A DNA stretch of 64,000 nucleotides, from contig PAAG01000047.1 in the NCBI GenBank assembly GCA_002698785.1, positions 682,001 to 746,000 on the forward strand, written 5' to 3'. Made by a program: the position numbers and the translations under genes. Origin of the DNA: Verrucomicrobiales bacterium (lineage in GTDB: Bacteria > Verrucomicrobiota > Verrucomicrobiia > Verrucomicrobiales > DEV007). Below, piece by piece: positions 28,218 through 35,768 of the stretch. The stretch's first letter is position 1. Every line of letters starts with the position of its first letter. Under the pieces are notes generated by a model. It was not told the origin of the DNA. It did not search any database and saw nothing but the letters and a program-made list of their open reading frames with translations.

Positions 28218-29066
28218 ATGAGGACATTGACCATCGCATTGCTACTTTTGACACTATCGTTCTTCCAGTGCGACGCTGAGGATACAAGTTCATATACTCT
28301 TCCTGATGGCGCTTCGATTATAGCGAACCCTCAATACACGATTCATCCTATCGAAGGCTCGGAACCTGAGTTCGGCGACACATTTCAAAGACGTGCGCAG
28401 ATAAGACAGAAGCCCTCGGAAACCGAAATCAGTACAAATTCCGTCGCTGAAGTCTGGATCTACAGCAGGACCTTTCCGAAACCAGATTCTGACGCAGAAA
28501 AGTCGCCGACAGAATATGAACTCTTTGAGAATACAAAAAACGGCCGCATGGACAAATTGCGTAAGGCCGTCCCAGAACCGGATCGGAATACGCAGGAAAT
28601 CACCGAAACATGGATCGATTTAAATGGCCGAAATGCACATGTATTCACCGCTGTTTCCGGTTCCAAAAAGACGCGCCTTCAGTTGATAACCGTGTATGCT
28701 AAAAACTCGTTAGTATCATTCTTGTACTCCGGTCCTCACCGAGAACCGGAAGATTGGATACAGGAATACATTGAAGCGATTCACACTCCTTCCGCACTGA
28801 AAGCTTACGAGGCAGATGTCCGCAAACGCATCGGAAATTCGTGGGAGAAAATGACAAGAACAAATCTCCAATCCGGCGGTATTGGCAGGGTAGGTTTTTC
28901 GTTAACAATCGCACCTTCAGGACAGATCAAAAATTGCGAAACTACTGAATTGGACGGTAGCAAGTCCCTCGAATCACTGTCGAGAATGGCAATCAAACAA
29001 ACCGAACTTCCCCCTCCTCCAAACAATACCGACTTTGAAATTTCGTTGAGGTTTATTGTCTATTAA
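28218..29066 (+). CDS. Secreted protein with TonB/TolA C-terminal-like domain
   Basis: 282 residues with a signal peptide (MRTLTIALLLLTLSFFQCDA). The first 190 mature residues are not recognised. The last 85 (VRKRIGNSWEKMTRTNL, VGFSLTIAPSGQIKNCETTE, LSRMAIKQTELPPPPNNTDF) match the TonB/TolA C-terminal fold, with the usual W...V.V.F.I...G.I pattern. There is no N-terminal membrane anchor or proline spacer, so it is not a classical energy transducer. It may be a periplasmic scaffold. Confidence 0.75.
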   Translation: MRTLTIALLLLTLSFFQCDAEDTSSYTLPDGASIIANPQYTIHPIEGSEPEFGDTFQRRAQIRQKPSETEISTNSVAEVWIYSRTFPKPDSDAEKSPTEYELFENTKNGRMDKLRKAVPEPDRNTQEITETWIDLNGRNAHVFTAVSGSKKTRLQLITVYAKNSLVSFLYSGPHREPEDWIQEYIEAIHTPSALKAYEADVRKRIGNSWEKMTRTNLQSGGIGRVGFSLTIAPSGQIKNCETTELDGSKSLESLSRMAIKQTELPPPPNNTDFEISLRFIVY

Positions 29067-29407
29067 CCCTGGAAGACGATTCCCCTTTTCTGGGGCTTAG
29101 CTCGACATAGGCAATCACCTCGATGGGTTCTCGAATCGATCAATTTAGACCGTTTCTCAAAAGTATTTTCGTGAATCGACCGAGTCGGAATTTTATGGAA
29201 CAAGGCGCTTTGAGGGAGTGGAGCCTGCTCCATGACCGAAATGGAACGCAGTTCCTGGAGATTCCGACCGGGTTACAAAAAATTACGAGCGCAGCAAGCA
29301 ACCTCTCAATCCCCAAATAATCTTCGATTTGCGAAAAGACTTTTGAGAACCGGTCTATTTCCCGGAAAATGATCGCCACCGTAGCGAACATCGTGTATGC
29401 CGTTGCC
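29067..29407. other. Gene-free stretch holding a MITE-like element
   Basis: 341 bases between the TonB-C-like gene and the DUF2059 gene. Short open frames on both strands have no recognisable product. Most of the stretch is taken by the inverted-repeat element at 29146-29357. An internal 6-bp palindrome (TGGAGC-CT-GCTCCA) sits near the middle of that element. Confidence 0.55.
29146..29357. mobile_element. Putative 212-bp MITE-like element with 34-bp terminal inverted repeats
   Basis: Bases 29146-29179 and the reverse complement of 29324-29357 are identical at 30 of 34 positions (mismatches at arm positions 8, 20, 27 and 28). The arms begin TAGACC and share TTCTCAAAAGT. The 144-base interior has no convincing ORF. 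No clear target-site duplication flanks it. A second element at 30958-31196 also begins TAGA and shares a TCTCA-x-AA block. Confidence 0.5.
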
Positions 29408-29917
29408 ATGCGCATTTTGCTATCAACCCTCGTTCTTTCACTCTCCCTTCACATCGGTTTCAGCGAAGAGTTCCAGAAGCAGGAACCCACTCCCGAGACC
29501 TCTGCAGCAGCCGAAAGCCTCATCGAAACCATGAAAATGGGAGAAATGTTCGAAGACTCCCTCTCCGGAGCCTACGAAACCCAGATGGGGCAATTTGCCA
29601 AAATGGGAATGAGCCCCGAGGGAATATCGAAGTTAAAGGCCGAGATGCTCGAGTTCACCCTGGAGATCATGCCGTGGTCAGAGATGAAACCCGAAATGGT
29701 TCGCATCTACGCATCTTATTTCACCGCCGAGGAACTCAACGCTCTCGACGAGTTCTATAAGACCCCGACCGGACAGAAAGCCTCCAGGCTCATGCCTGAA
29801 CTCATGGCAGAAGGAATGCGCCTCGGCCAACAGCGGGTAGAAAGTCGCATGGGCGAACTGCAACAGCGCATCGCCCCCATCATTGAAGAAGAACTTAGCA
29901 AAAAGGCCCAGCAGTAG
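29408..29917 (+). CDS. DUF2059-family exported protein
   Basis: 169 residues from ATG 29408 with a signal peptide (MRILLSTLVLSLSLHIGFSE). The rest is helical. The block VRIYASYFTAEELNALDEFY followed by KTPTGQKASRLMPELMAEG is the characteristic DUF2059 core. Members are periplasmic and of unknown function. The gene ends 26 bases before a strong intrinsic terminator. It is oriented toward the AlkB-like remnant, which lies on the other strand. Confidence 0.88.
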   Translation: MRILLSTLVLSLSLHIGFSEEFQKQEPTPETSAAAESLIETMKMGEMFEDSLSGAYETQMGQFAKMGMSPEGISKLKAEMLEFTLEIMPWSEMKPEMVRIYASYFTAEELNALDEFYKTPTGQKASRLMPELMAEGMRLGQQRVESRMGELQQRIAPIIEEELSKKAQQ

Positions 29918-29943
29918 GCTCAGGTTCTCCACCCCCCCATTTG

Positions 29944-29978
29944 AGAGAGCCCTCCCATACTGGGCTCTCTTACTCTTT
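29944..29978 (+). terminator. Intrinsic terminator after the DUF2059 gene
   Basis: AGAGAGCCC (29944-29952) pairs perfectly with GGGCTCTCT (29962-29970) around a 9-base loop, followed by TACTCTTT. The 9-bp GC-containing stem lies 26 bases past the stop codon at 29917. It would also fold on the opposite strand. Confidence 0.75.
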
Positions 29979-29984
29979 AAACCC

Positions 29985-30145
29985 GAAAGAATTCGGCGAA
30001 AGGTCAGGCTGATACGCGGCTCATCCGTATCCGCTTTTTTTACCGCGTGAGCCCAGTGCTTTTGTGTTACCTGGCTCATACAAAACAGAGAGCCGTGTGG
30101 CAGCAAGTAGGTGTAACGAAGGAATGAGGCTGTATTCAGGTTCAC
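29985..30145 (-). pseudogene. AlkB-like 2OG-Fe(II) oxygenase, C-terminal remnant
   Basis: The minus strand reads FLRYTYLLPHGSLFCMSQVT, then QKHWAHAVKKADTDEPRISL and TFRRI. The L-x-H-G-S-L block, the Q-x-x-W-x-H with the distal iron-binding His, and R-I-S-L-T-F-R with the 2-oxoglutarate-binding Arg are the end of AlkB-type DNA repair dioxygenases. A stop lies in frame just upstream and the N-terminal two thirds are missing. The frame then runs on antisense to the DUF2059 gene, showing loss of selection. Confidence 0.6.
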
Positions 30146-30222
30146 TCACATTCATAGCGGGACATTCTTAAACTCATTCCCTGAGAGGAAAAAGCTACCC
30201 CATTTTCCGCCCAACGAGAAAA

Positions 30223-30678
30223 CTACTCCGCCTGCGCGTATTTCCCCTCCACCATTCGAACCTTGGGGTACAACCGCACCACGATTTCGGGTACCAGCTT
30301 CTTGTTTGTGACGTGCATGAGAGCACGCACCAGTTCTTCCAGAATACATACCACCTGAAATTCCATCGGCAGGTCCTTCATCCGATTGCAGTCGAGGAAT
30401 ACCCACTCCTCAAAATGCACATTGATCATATCGGGGTGCGACGGAGTGTATTCCAGCTTTCCACGACTGACGCTGATCTTCCATGGAGCTGTCCCGAAGA
30501 TTACGTGAGCGGGCTGGCTGAACCATACCGATGGACCAATCACTTCTACAGCAGTCCAGAATGCCTCCACGATCCCCTGCATTGATCTTGGCAAGGGAGT
30601 AGCGTTGATTTGAAAATAGGCGCGAAACTCATCAGGAATCCCCTGAGTAATCTCTTCCTGGGTAATGCGGTCAGCCAT
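30223..30678 (-). CDS. Conserved-looking hypothetical protein
   Basis: 151 residues, soluble, with no signal peptide. The N-terminal region (TQEEITQGIPDEFRAYFQIN, SMQGIVEAFWTAVEVIG) is helical and the C-terminal region (FGTAPWKISVSRGKLEYTPS, INVHFEEWVFLDCNRMKD, EFQVVCILEELVRALMHVTN, EIVVRLYPKV) alternates strand and helix. Codon usage and composition look like a real gene, but I do not recognise the family. A HVTNK run following EELVRALMH could hold a metal, but this is weak. It is a lone gene. Confidence 0.7.
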   Translation of the reverse strand: MADRITQEEITQGIPDEFRAYFQINATPLPRSMQGIVEAFWTAVEVIGPSVWFSQPAHVIFGTAPWKISVSRGKLEYTPSHPDMINVHFEEWVFLDCNRMKDLPMEFQVVCILEELVRALMHVTNKKLVPEIVVRLYPKVRMVEGKYAQAE

Positions 30679-31307
30679 GTAGTGGTTTTGTGCGGAACAG
30701 TTTCCTCTCCAGCAAATATCCGAATCCCCACAAACGCAAACGGATCGTCAATTAGACGTTGTTAATACGGATGTGTCAAGGACTTGGCAAAAGCCACAGC
30801 CTAACAGGCCATCGTATCCTCCCGATCCGGTGTCAAGATTCTCATGGCCTTCACATCCGACCTGTCGGCACAATTCTAGGGAAAATCCTGCGAAAGCAGT
30901 TCCACACTCCAAAGGTTCCCTTGTGGAATTGAGCCACGGGGGAGCTAGTTTTTTTCTAGAAGCGATCTCATAAATACTGGATGGTCCTGCTCCAACGGAA
31001 TTTGGTGTCGGGCAAGGCGCGCCAAAGAAGCTGGCTGGCGCCGCCGAGGTCGGGACCAGTGTCTGCGGCGCAACGCGGCCCGTCACCAAAGGACATGGAG
31101 CCAGAAGGGACTCTGGAGCACTCCGGCGTCGCTGCTCACTTTCTGGCCTCACTTTCTTTTGCGTCAGGGCCGTGCAGTATTTATGAGATGGCTTCTAAGC
31201 CTCTCACAGCCACGCACACACATCACCATACAGATTCCCTATCTAGGGTCGACATTCTTCTCAAAGATGGAATGCTCCCTGCATCCTGTTTTCGTAACAT
31301 TTACAGC
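30679..31307. other. 629-base stretch without a recognised gene upstream of ppc
   Basis: Contains a TTCCACA/TGTGGAA hairpin around 30899-30930 and the inverted-repeat element at 30958-31196, which is more GC-rich inside. Long open frames exist on both strands, but their translations are low in family character and one simply mirrors the repeat arms (CSIYEMAS and SSIYEIAS). The last 100 bases are the probable ppc leader. Confidence 0.55.
30958..31196. mobile_element. Putative 239-bp MITE-like element with 33-bp terminal inverted repeats
   Basis: Bases 30958-30990 and the reverse complement of 31164-31196 match at 29 of 33 positions (differences at arm positions 8, 24, 26 and 29). The arms begin TAGAAGC and share ATCTCATAAATACTG. 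The interior is GC-rich. No flanking target duplication is evident. Alternatively this may be two inverted copies of a repeated intergenic sequence. It lies 112 bases before the ppc start. Confidence 0.5.
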
Positions 31308-34004
31308 ATGTCCACCACTGAAACCGCTCGCGAACTCCTCAATACCGGCCTCGAATCTCTCGAAGAAGAAGTCAGTGAAATCATGGGTTTCCTCCGCGAT
31401 GTCCTGGAATCCACCGGGTCTCCAGAACTCGCTGCCATTCTCCCATGGCTAAGCGACAGCGAGACATCCGCAAGTGATCTCGACCCTTCGGATACCGCGC
31501 AGGTCTACTCGATTGCCTTCCAACTCCTCGACATGGTGGAAGACCGGGTCGCGCAAGACATGCGCCGCAAACGCGAAAAAGCGCTGGGTCCCGAGGCGGA
31601 ACGAGGTCTCTGGCCGAACACCCTCGCGGCGCTGAAGAAAGACGGTTTCACCGCAGGAGAAATAGCAGCCGGCATTCAGTCAGTTCGCGTAGAGCCCGTT
31701 TTCACCGCGCACCCCACCGAGGCGAAACGCCCCAGCGTCCGCGAACGCCACCGCGATCTCTACGACATACTCATCAGGTTGGAAGACGAAACCTACACGC
31801 CTCAGGAGCATGATCGCCGGAAAGAAGATTTCCTCACTGCTCTGGAAGGTCTCTGGAATACAGGGGAAATCCATGTCGAATCTCCCACCGTCGAGCGCGA
31901 GCTGCGAAACGCACTTTTTTACCTTCGCCATGTGTTCCCAGACACAGTGGCACGGCTTAATCGACACCTCACATGGGCGTGGGAAAATGCTGGCTTCGAT
32001 CCCGCAATTCTTGAGAACAGCGTCGGTCCCAAAATCCGCTTCGGCCTCTGGATTGGAGGAGACCGCGATGGTCACCCCTTCGTCACAGCCGATGTCACCC
32101 GTGCCACCCTCGCAGAACTGCGTAGCCAGGCATTCAAACTCTACCGCGACGAACTGCGCGAAGTTGCCTTCCAGCTCACCGTATCCGCTGCCTTTCACCC
32201 CGCGCCCGAGGCATTCACAACACGGGTCAAAGAACTGGCAGAAAGCCTCGGCGAAGAAGGTGCCTACATCCTCAGCCGCAACCCCGACGAGCCTTGGCGT
32301 GCCTTCGGATATCTCCTTCGTGCCTGGGTCGTTGCCGACCCCGAAATTGATGCCGACGCTTTTCTCACCGACCTTGAGCTCCTCCACAGTTCACTGGAAT
32401 CCATTGGCGCAATCCGCCTCGCCAATCAGCATGTAAAACCGTTGCTCAACAAATTTCGTGTCTTCGGATTTCATCTCGCAGAACTCGACATTCGACAGAA
32501 CAGCGCTTTTCATGACAAGGCCGCTGCACTCTTGCTTGACGCCGCTGGAGTAGAAGACGGAGCCAGCTTTGCCGATTGGCCAGAAGAAAAACGGGTCGAG
32601 TTTTTATCCACAGAACTGGAGTCACCCCGCCCCCTTCTCCACATCGACCAGTCCATCGGCGATCAGGCCGACGCAGTTCGCGACTGCTATCGAGTGCTCG
32701 TCGAGCAGCGCAAGAAATACGGCAAAGGTGCGGGCGCACTCATCGTGAGCATGACACGCCAGCTCTCCGACCTCCTTCTCGTCCACCTCTTTGCTCGAGA
32801 AGCGGGTCTGACCAAATTCATCGACGGAAAAGCCGTATGTCCTCTCCAGGTAGTCCCACTTTTCGAAACACTCGACGACCTGGCTGCCGCACCCGGCATT
32901 GTAGACGAATACCTCTCTCACCCTGTTGCGAAGAGAAGCTTGGCACTTTGCGACGGCGACCCCAGCCAGCAGATCATGCTCGGCTACAGCGACAGTAACA
33001 AAGATGGCGGTATCATCGCCAGCCAATGGGCCCTCCACAACGCTCAACGTGAAGTGGCAAAAACCGGTAGTAAACACGGCATCGACATTCGCTTCTTCCA
33101 CGGTCGTGGTGGCACCATCAGTCGCGGCGCTGGCCCCATCAACTGGTTCATGCGCGCACTGCCGTATGGATCCCTCGGTGGTGACTTCCGCATGACGGAG
33201 CAGGGCGAAACCATTGCCCAGAAATACGCCTACCCTGACAGTGCAGCCTACCATCTGGAGAGCCTGACGGCCTGCGTCACTCGCGCCACCGTTCGACATC
33301 GCGGCACCGAACCGCCAGAAGACCCCGGCATCGACCTCATGCCGAAACTCGCCACTTGGAGCACAGCAGCCTACCGAGAGCTGCTCGAAACCGAAGGCTT
33401 CATAGCTTTCTATCGCCAGGCCACGCCCATCGACGCGCTTGAGCAGACACAGCTCGGTTCTCGCCCTTCCCGTCGGACAGGTACCGCCTCTCTCGACGAC
33501 CTCCGCGCCATCCCCTGGGTATTCAGCTGGACTCAGGCACGATTCTACCTTCCTGGCTGGTACGGAGTCGGCACCGCTCTCGAAAAGTTGAAAACCGAGT
33601 CGCCCGACGATTTCGCCCGCCTCGCAGAGACAGTGGAAAGCTCCACCCTGCCCCGCTACGTATTCACCGGCGTCGAAACAAATCTCATCAGCGCCCAGCT
33701 CGATCTTATGCGACTCTACGCTTCACTCGTCGAAGATGAGAAACTGCGCGCTCGTTTCATGACGAAGATCGAAAACGAGCACACCCTCGCAAGCAAGCAT
33801 CTTGCCGAATTGTTTCCTCGCTCTATTGATGAACGCCGTCCGCGCTACTCCAAGACCCTGACACTCCGCGAAAACCCACTTCGGATCCTCCACGAACAAC
33901 AAGTCGAACTCCTGCGCGAGTGGAGAAAAGGAGGCGAATCATTGCCAAGGGAACTCACCCTTTCCATCAGCGCCGTAGCCAGTGGCTTGCGGACGACGGG
34001 GTGA
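31308..34004 (+). CDS. ppc: Phosphoenolpyruvate carboxylase
   Basis: 898 residues from ATG 31308; the frame is open for 109 codons more, but those lie in the inverted-repeat element. Carboxylates PEP with bicarbonate to oxaloacetate, refilling the TCA cycle. Motifs: VFTAHPTEAKRPSVRER with the catalytic His, GGDRDGHPFVT, HLAELDIRQNS, GYSDSNKDGGI, and the FFHGRGGTISRGAGP loop. The C-terminus LSISAVASGLRTTG resembles the usual ...GIAAGMRNTG end with one changed residue (N to T). It is convergent with the MocR-type gene (17-base gap). Confidence 0.97.
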   Translation: MSTTETARELLNTGLESLEEEVSEIMGFLRDVLESTGSPELAAILPWLSDSETSASDLDPSDTAQVYSIAFQLLDMVEDRVAQDMRRKREKALGPEAERGLWPNTLAALKKDGFTAGEIAAGIQSVRVEPVFTAHPTEAKRPSVRERHRDLYDILIRLEDETYTPQEHDRRKEDFLTALEGLWNTGEIHVESPTVERELRNALFYLRHVFPDTVARLNRHLTWAWENAGFDPAILENSVGPKIRFGLWIGGDRDGHPFVTADVTRATLAELRSQAFKLYRDELREVAFQLTVSAAFHPAPEAFTTRVKELAESLGEEGAYILSRNPDEPWRAFGYLLRAWVVADPEIDADAFLTDLELLHSSLESIGAIRLANQHVKPLLNKFRVFGFHLAELDIRQNSAFHDKAAALLLDAAGVEDGASFADWPEEKRVEFLSTELESPRPLLHIDQSIGDQADAVRDCYRVLVEQRKKYGKGAGALIVSMTRQLSDLLLVHLFAREAGLTKFIDGKAVCPLQVVPLFETLDDLAAAPGIVDEYLSHPVAKRSLALCDGDPSQQIMLGYSDSNKDGGIIASQWALHNAQREVAKTGSKHGIDIRFFHGRGGTISRGAGPINWFMRALPYGSLGGDFRMTEQGETIAQKYAYPDSAAYHLESLTACVTRATVRHRGTEPPEDPGIDLMPKLATWSTAAYRELLETEGFIAFYRQATPIDALEQTQLGSRPSRRTGTASLDDLRAIPWVFSWTQARFYLPGWYGVGTALEKLKTESPDDFARLAETVESSTLPRYVFTGVETNLISAQLDLMRLYASLVEDEKLRARFMTKIENEHTLASKHLAELFPRSIDERRPRYSKTLTLRENPLRILHEQQVELLREWRKGGESLPRELTLSISAVASGLRTTG

Positions 34005-34021
34005 TAAAATGGATTAGTTCA

Positions 34022-35458
34022 TCACTCCAACTGCCTGCACGCCAGCCTCCCCAACTTCCGCAGAGCATTCTCCAATCGATCGTTCCACTCATACCCACAG
34101 TTCAGTCGGAGACAGTTCTGAAACCGGCAACTCGCGGAAAAAATACTACCGGGCACAATACTGATCTTTTCCCGAAAAGCCGCCACGGCGAGTTTTTCGG
34201 TATCGGCTCCCTCCGGCAATTCGATCCACAGAAGAAAGCCGCCCTTCGGCTCCGTCACCGTAGTTCCCTCAGGGAAGCAATCGAAGATCACGTTGCGCAT
34301 CAGATGCATCTGTTTGAAGTAGGTCGAGCGGACACTACGGAGATGTCGATCCACACCGCCTGATCTCAAAAAGTCTGCAATCGCCAACTCTGACAAAGTC
34401 TCGTTCGAAGGCGATAGCGAGTTCTTCAAACTCATCACTTGGCCGAGATACCGCCCCGGTGCCATCCATCCCACGCGCATCCCCGGGGACAAAGTCTTCG
34501 AATATCCCCCGCACTGGATCACCATTCCCTCTCGATCGAAAGCCTTGAGACTCGGAGGACGAGTACCGTCGTGATTCAAGTCCCCGAAAATCTCGTCCTC
34601 AATAATCGGGACCCCTCGTTCCGTGCACAATTTCACCATTGCCTCCTTCCGCTCGACCGGCATCAGTCCTCCCATCGGATTCTGAAAATTCGGCTGCACG
34701 AAAACCGCCGCCACTTCGTGCTGATCGAGAACTTCCTGCAGCGAATTCAGATCCAGTCCCGTTTGCGGATGAGTCGATACCTCGATCGCCCGATATCCCA
34801 TCCTACGGATCAAATTCAGAACACCAAAATACGTCGGAGACTCAACCGCGATCAAATCACCGGCATCCGCCACCGAATTCAGGGCCAGCACCAAAGCTTC
34901 CGAAGCGCCTAGAGTACAGACAATATCCTCCGGGCTGAGACTCGTTCCTTCCACCTGGCACCTCTTCGCGATCTGCACTCGAAGCTCGAGTGCGCCCGGA
35001 GCTGTGCTGTATGTAAAAGCCGCACCTCCCATCTCACGTGCCCGGGAATTGAGGTACGTCGTCAGTTTCCGAAACGGCAGCATCTCCGGTCCTGGAATTG
35101 CAGCGCCAAAAGGCACCACATCTGGATCCGACACCGCCCGCATCACAGCATCGTGAATCGAGGATGTATTCACCTCGACCGGCTTCGCTCGATGACGGGT
35201 AATCGTCGGCGCCGGACCGCGCTCTTTCGGAACCTTCACGAAATACCCCGACCTGCGCTTTCCCTCAATACAGCCCTTGTCTTCCAAAAGCGCATAGGCA
35301 GCCAGCACAGTAGACACACTTACACGATGACTCCGACTCGTCGCACGAACGGAAGGAATCTTCTCGCCGGGTCGGAAAACACCATCCTCGATCGATTTCT
35401 CCAGATCCGATGCCAACCGCCGATATCGCGGTTCTTCTACCTCTTCTGTCGCTGCCAT
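34022..35458 (-). CDS. MocR-type regulator (GntR winged helix fused to aminotransferase fold)
   Basis: 478 residues. Residues 8-75 are a GntR helix-turn-helix (YRRLASDLEKSIEDGVFRPG, SVSTVLAAYALLEDKGCIEG). The rest is a fold-type I PLP aminotransferase domain: AVESPTYFGVLNLIRR, EDEIFGDLNHDG, and the PLP lysine in CGGYSKTLSPGMRVGWM, with a conserved RLNCGYEW end. Such proteins are usually PLP- or amino-acid-sensing transcription factors. The upstream region carries a perfect inverted repeat at 35518-35545, likely its own operator. No obvious vitamin B6 or amine gene flanks it. Confidence 0.93.
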   Translation of the reverse strand: MAATEEVEEPRYRRLASDLEKSIEDGVFRPGEKIPSVRATSRSHRVSVSTVLAAYALLEDKGCIEGKRRSGYFVKVPKERGPAPTITRHRAKPVEVNTSSIHDAVMRAVSDPDVVPFGAAIPGPEMLPFRKLTTYLNSRAREMGGAAFTYSTAPGALELRVQIAKRCQVEGTSLSPEDIVCTLGASEALVLALNSVADAGDLIAVESPTYFGVLNLIRRMGYRAIEVSTHPQTGLDLNSLQEVLDQHEVAAVFVQPNFQNPMGGLMPVERKEAMVKLCTERGVPIIEDEIFGDLNHDGTRPPSLKAFDREGMVIQCGGYSKTLSPGMRVGWMAPGRYLGQVMSLKNSLSPSNETLSELAIADFLRSGGVDRHLRSVRSTYFKQMHLMRNVIFDCFPEGTTVTEPKGGFLLWIELPEGADTEKLAVAAFREKISIVPGSIFSASCRFQNCLRLNCGYEWNDRLENALRKLGRLACRQLE

Positions 35459-35517
35459 GACTTCAGTATCTCCCGATCCTCACACACAACCAGATACAGA
35501 TCGGACCCAAATGAACC

Positions 35518-35575
35518 ATAACAGATGAATTTTTCCATCTGTTATGCATAACAAACCATTTCTCTGTATCTGTTA
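35518..35575. promoter_or_regulatory. Operator-like inverted and direct repeats upstream of the MocR-type gene
   Basis: ATAACAGATG (35518-35527) and CATCTGTTAT (35536-35545) form a perfect 10-bp inverted repeat with an 8-base spacer. A third half-site, ATCTGTTA, is at 35568-35575 in direct orientation to the second arm. A weaker ATACAGAT lies near 35494. Combined inverted and direct half-sites are typical of MocR-family operators. The adjacent regulator starts 60 bases away. Confidence 0.65.
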
Positions 35576-35603
35576 CGATAGAAAAATCGAAGCACATTGC
35601 CTC

Positions 35604-35759
35604 ATGACCACCAAAGAACTCACCGAAACCCAGCTCTTTCAGAGCAGGCCGACCAAAACAAGAACCAACAGGAGCACGACATTGAGTCGTCTTACCTCAC
35701 TCTTCGCTCAGCCTATCGGCTGCGAAATATTCGTCCGCCAGATGTTCCCAAAGAAATAA
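35604..35759 (+). CDS. Possible small protein
   Basis: 51 residues from ATG 35604 (MTTKELTETQLFQSRPTKTR, ending IFVRQMFPKK). It lies downstream of the operator-like repeats and divergent from the MocR-type gene, where a target of the regulator would be expected. No family or motif is recognised and composition is only weakly coding-like. Its end is 9 bases from the convergent sulfatase stop. It may be spurious. Confidence 0.2.
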   Translation: MTTKELTETQLFQSRPTKTRTNRSTTLSRLTSLFAQPIGCEIFVRQMFPKK

Positions 35760-35768
35760 GAGAACTGA

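Larger units (their letters stand above)
35459..35768. other. 310-base intergenic region between the MocR-type and sulfatase genes
   Basis: Contains the operator-like repeat at 35518-35575 and a possible small rightward frame (35604-35759) that has no recognised family. A GCTCT-TTC-AGAGC hairpin lies near 35636-35648. Nothing else is seen. Confidence 0.5.

Noticed and set aside
29140-29415. 91-codon minus-strand frame across element 1
   Set aside because: It simply covers the inverted-repeat element and has no recognisable domain.
30011-30041. GATACG/CGTATC hairpin followed by seven T, resembling a terminator
   Set aside because: It lies inside the AlkB-like remnant, where the T-run is the complement of Lys codons (AAA AAA), and a better terminator is just upstream at 29944-29978.
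30748-31152. 134-codon minus-strand frame upstream of ppc
   Set aside because: Its translation follows the inverted-repeat element and the same peptide (IYE-x-AS) appears on the other strand from the other arm, indicating repeat sequence and not a gene.
31680-33299. Long minus-strand frames within ppc
   Set aside because: Antisense shadows of a clear phosphoenolpyruvate carboxylase.
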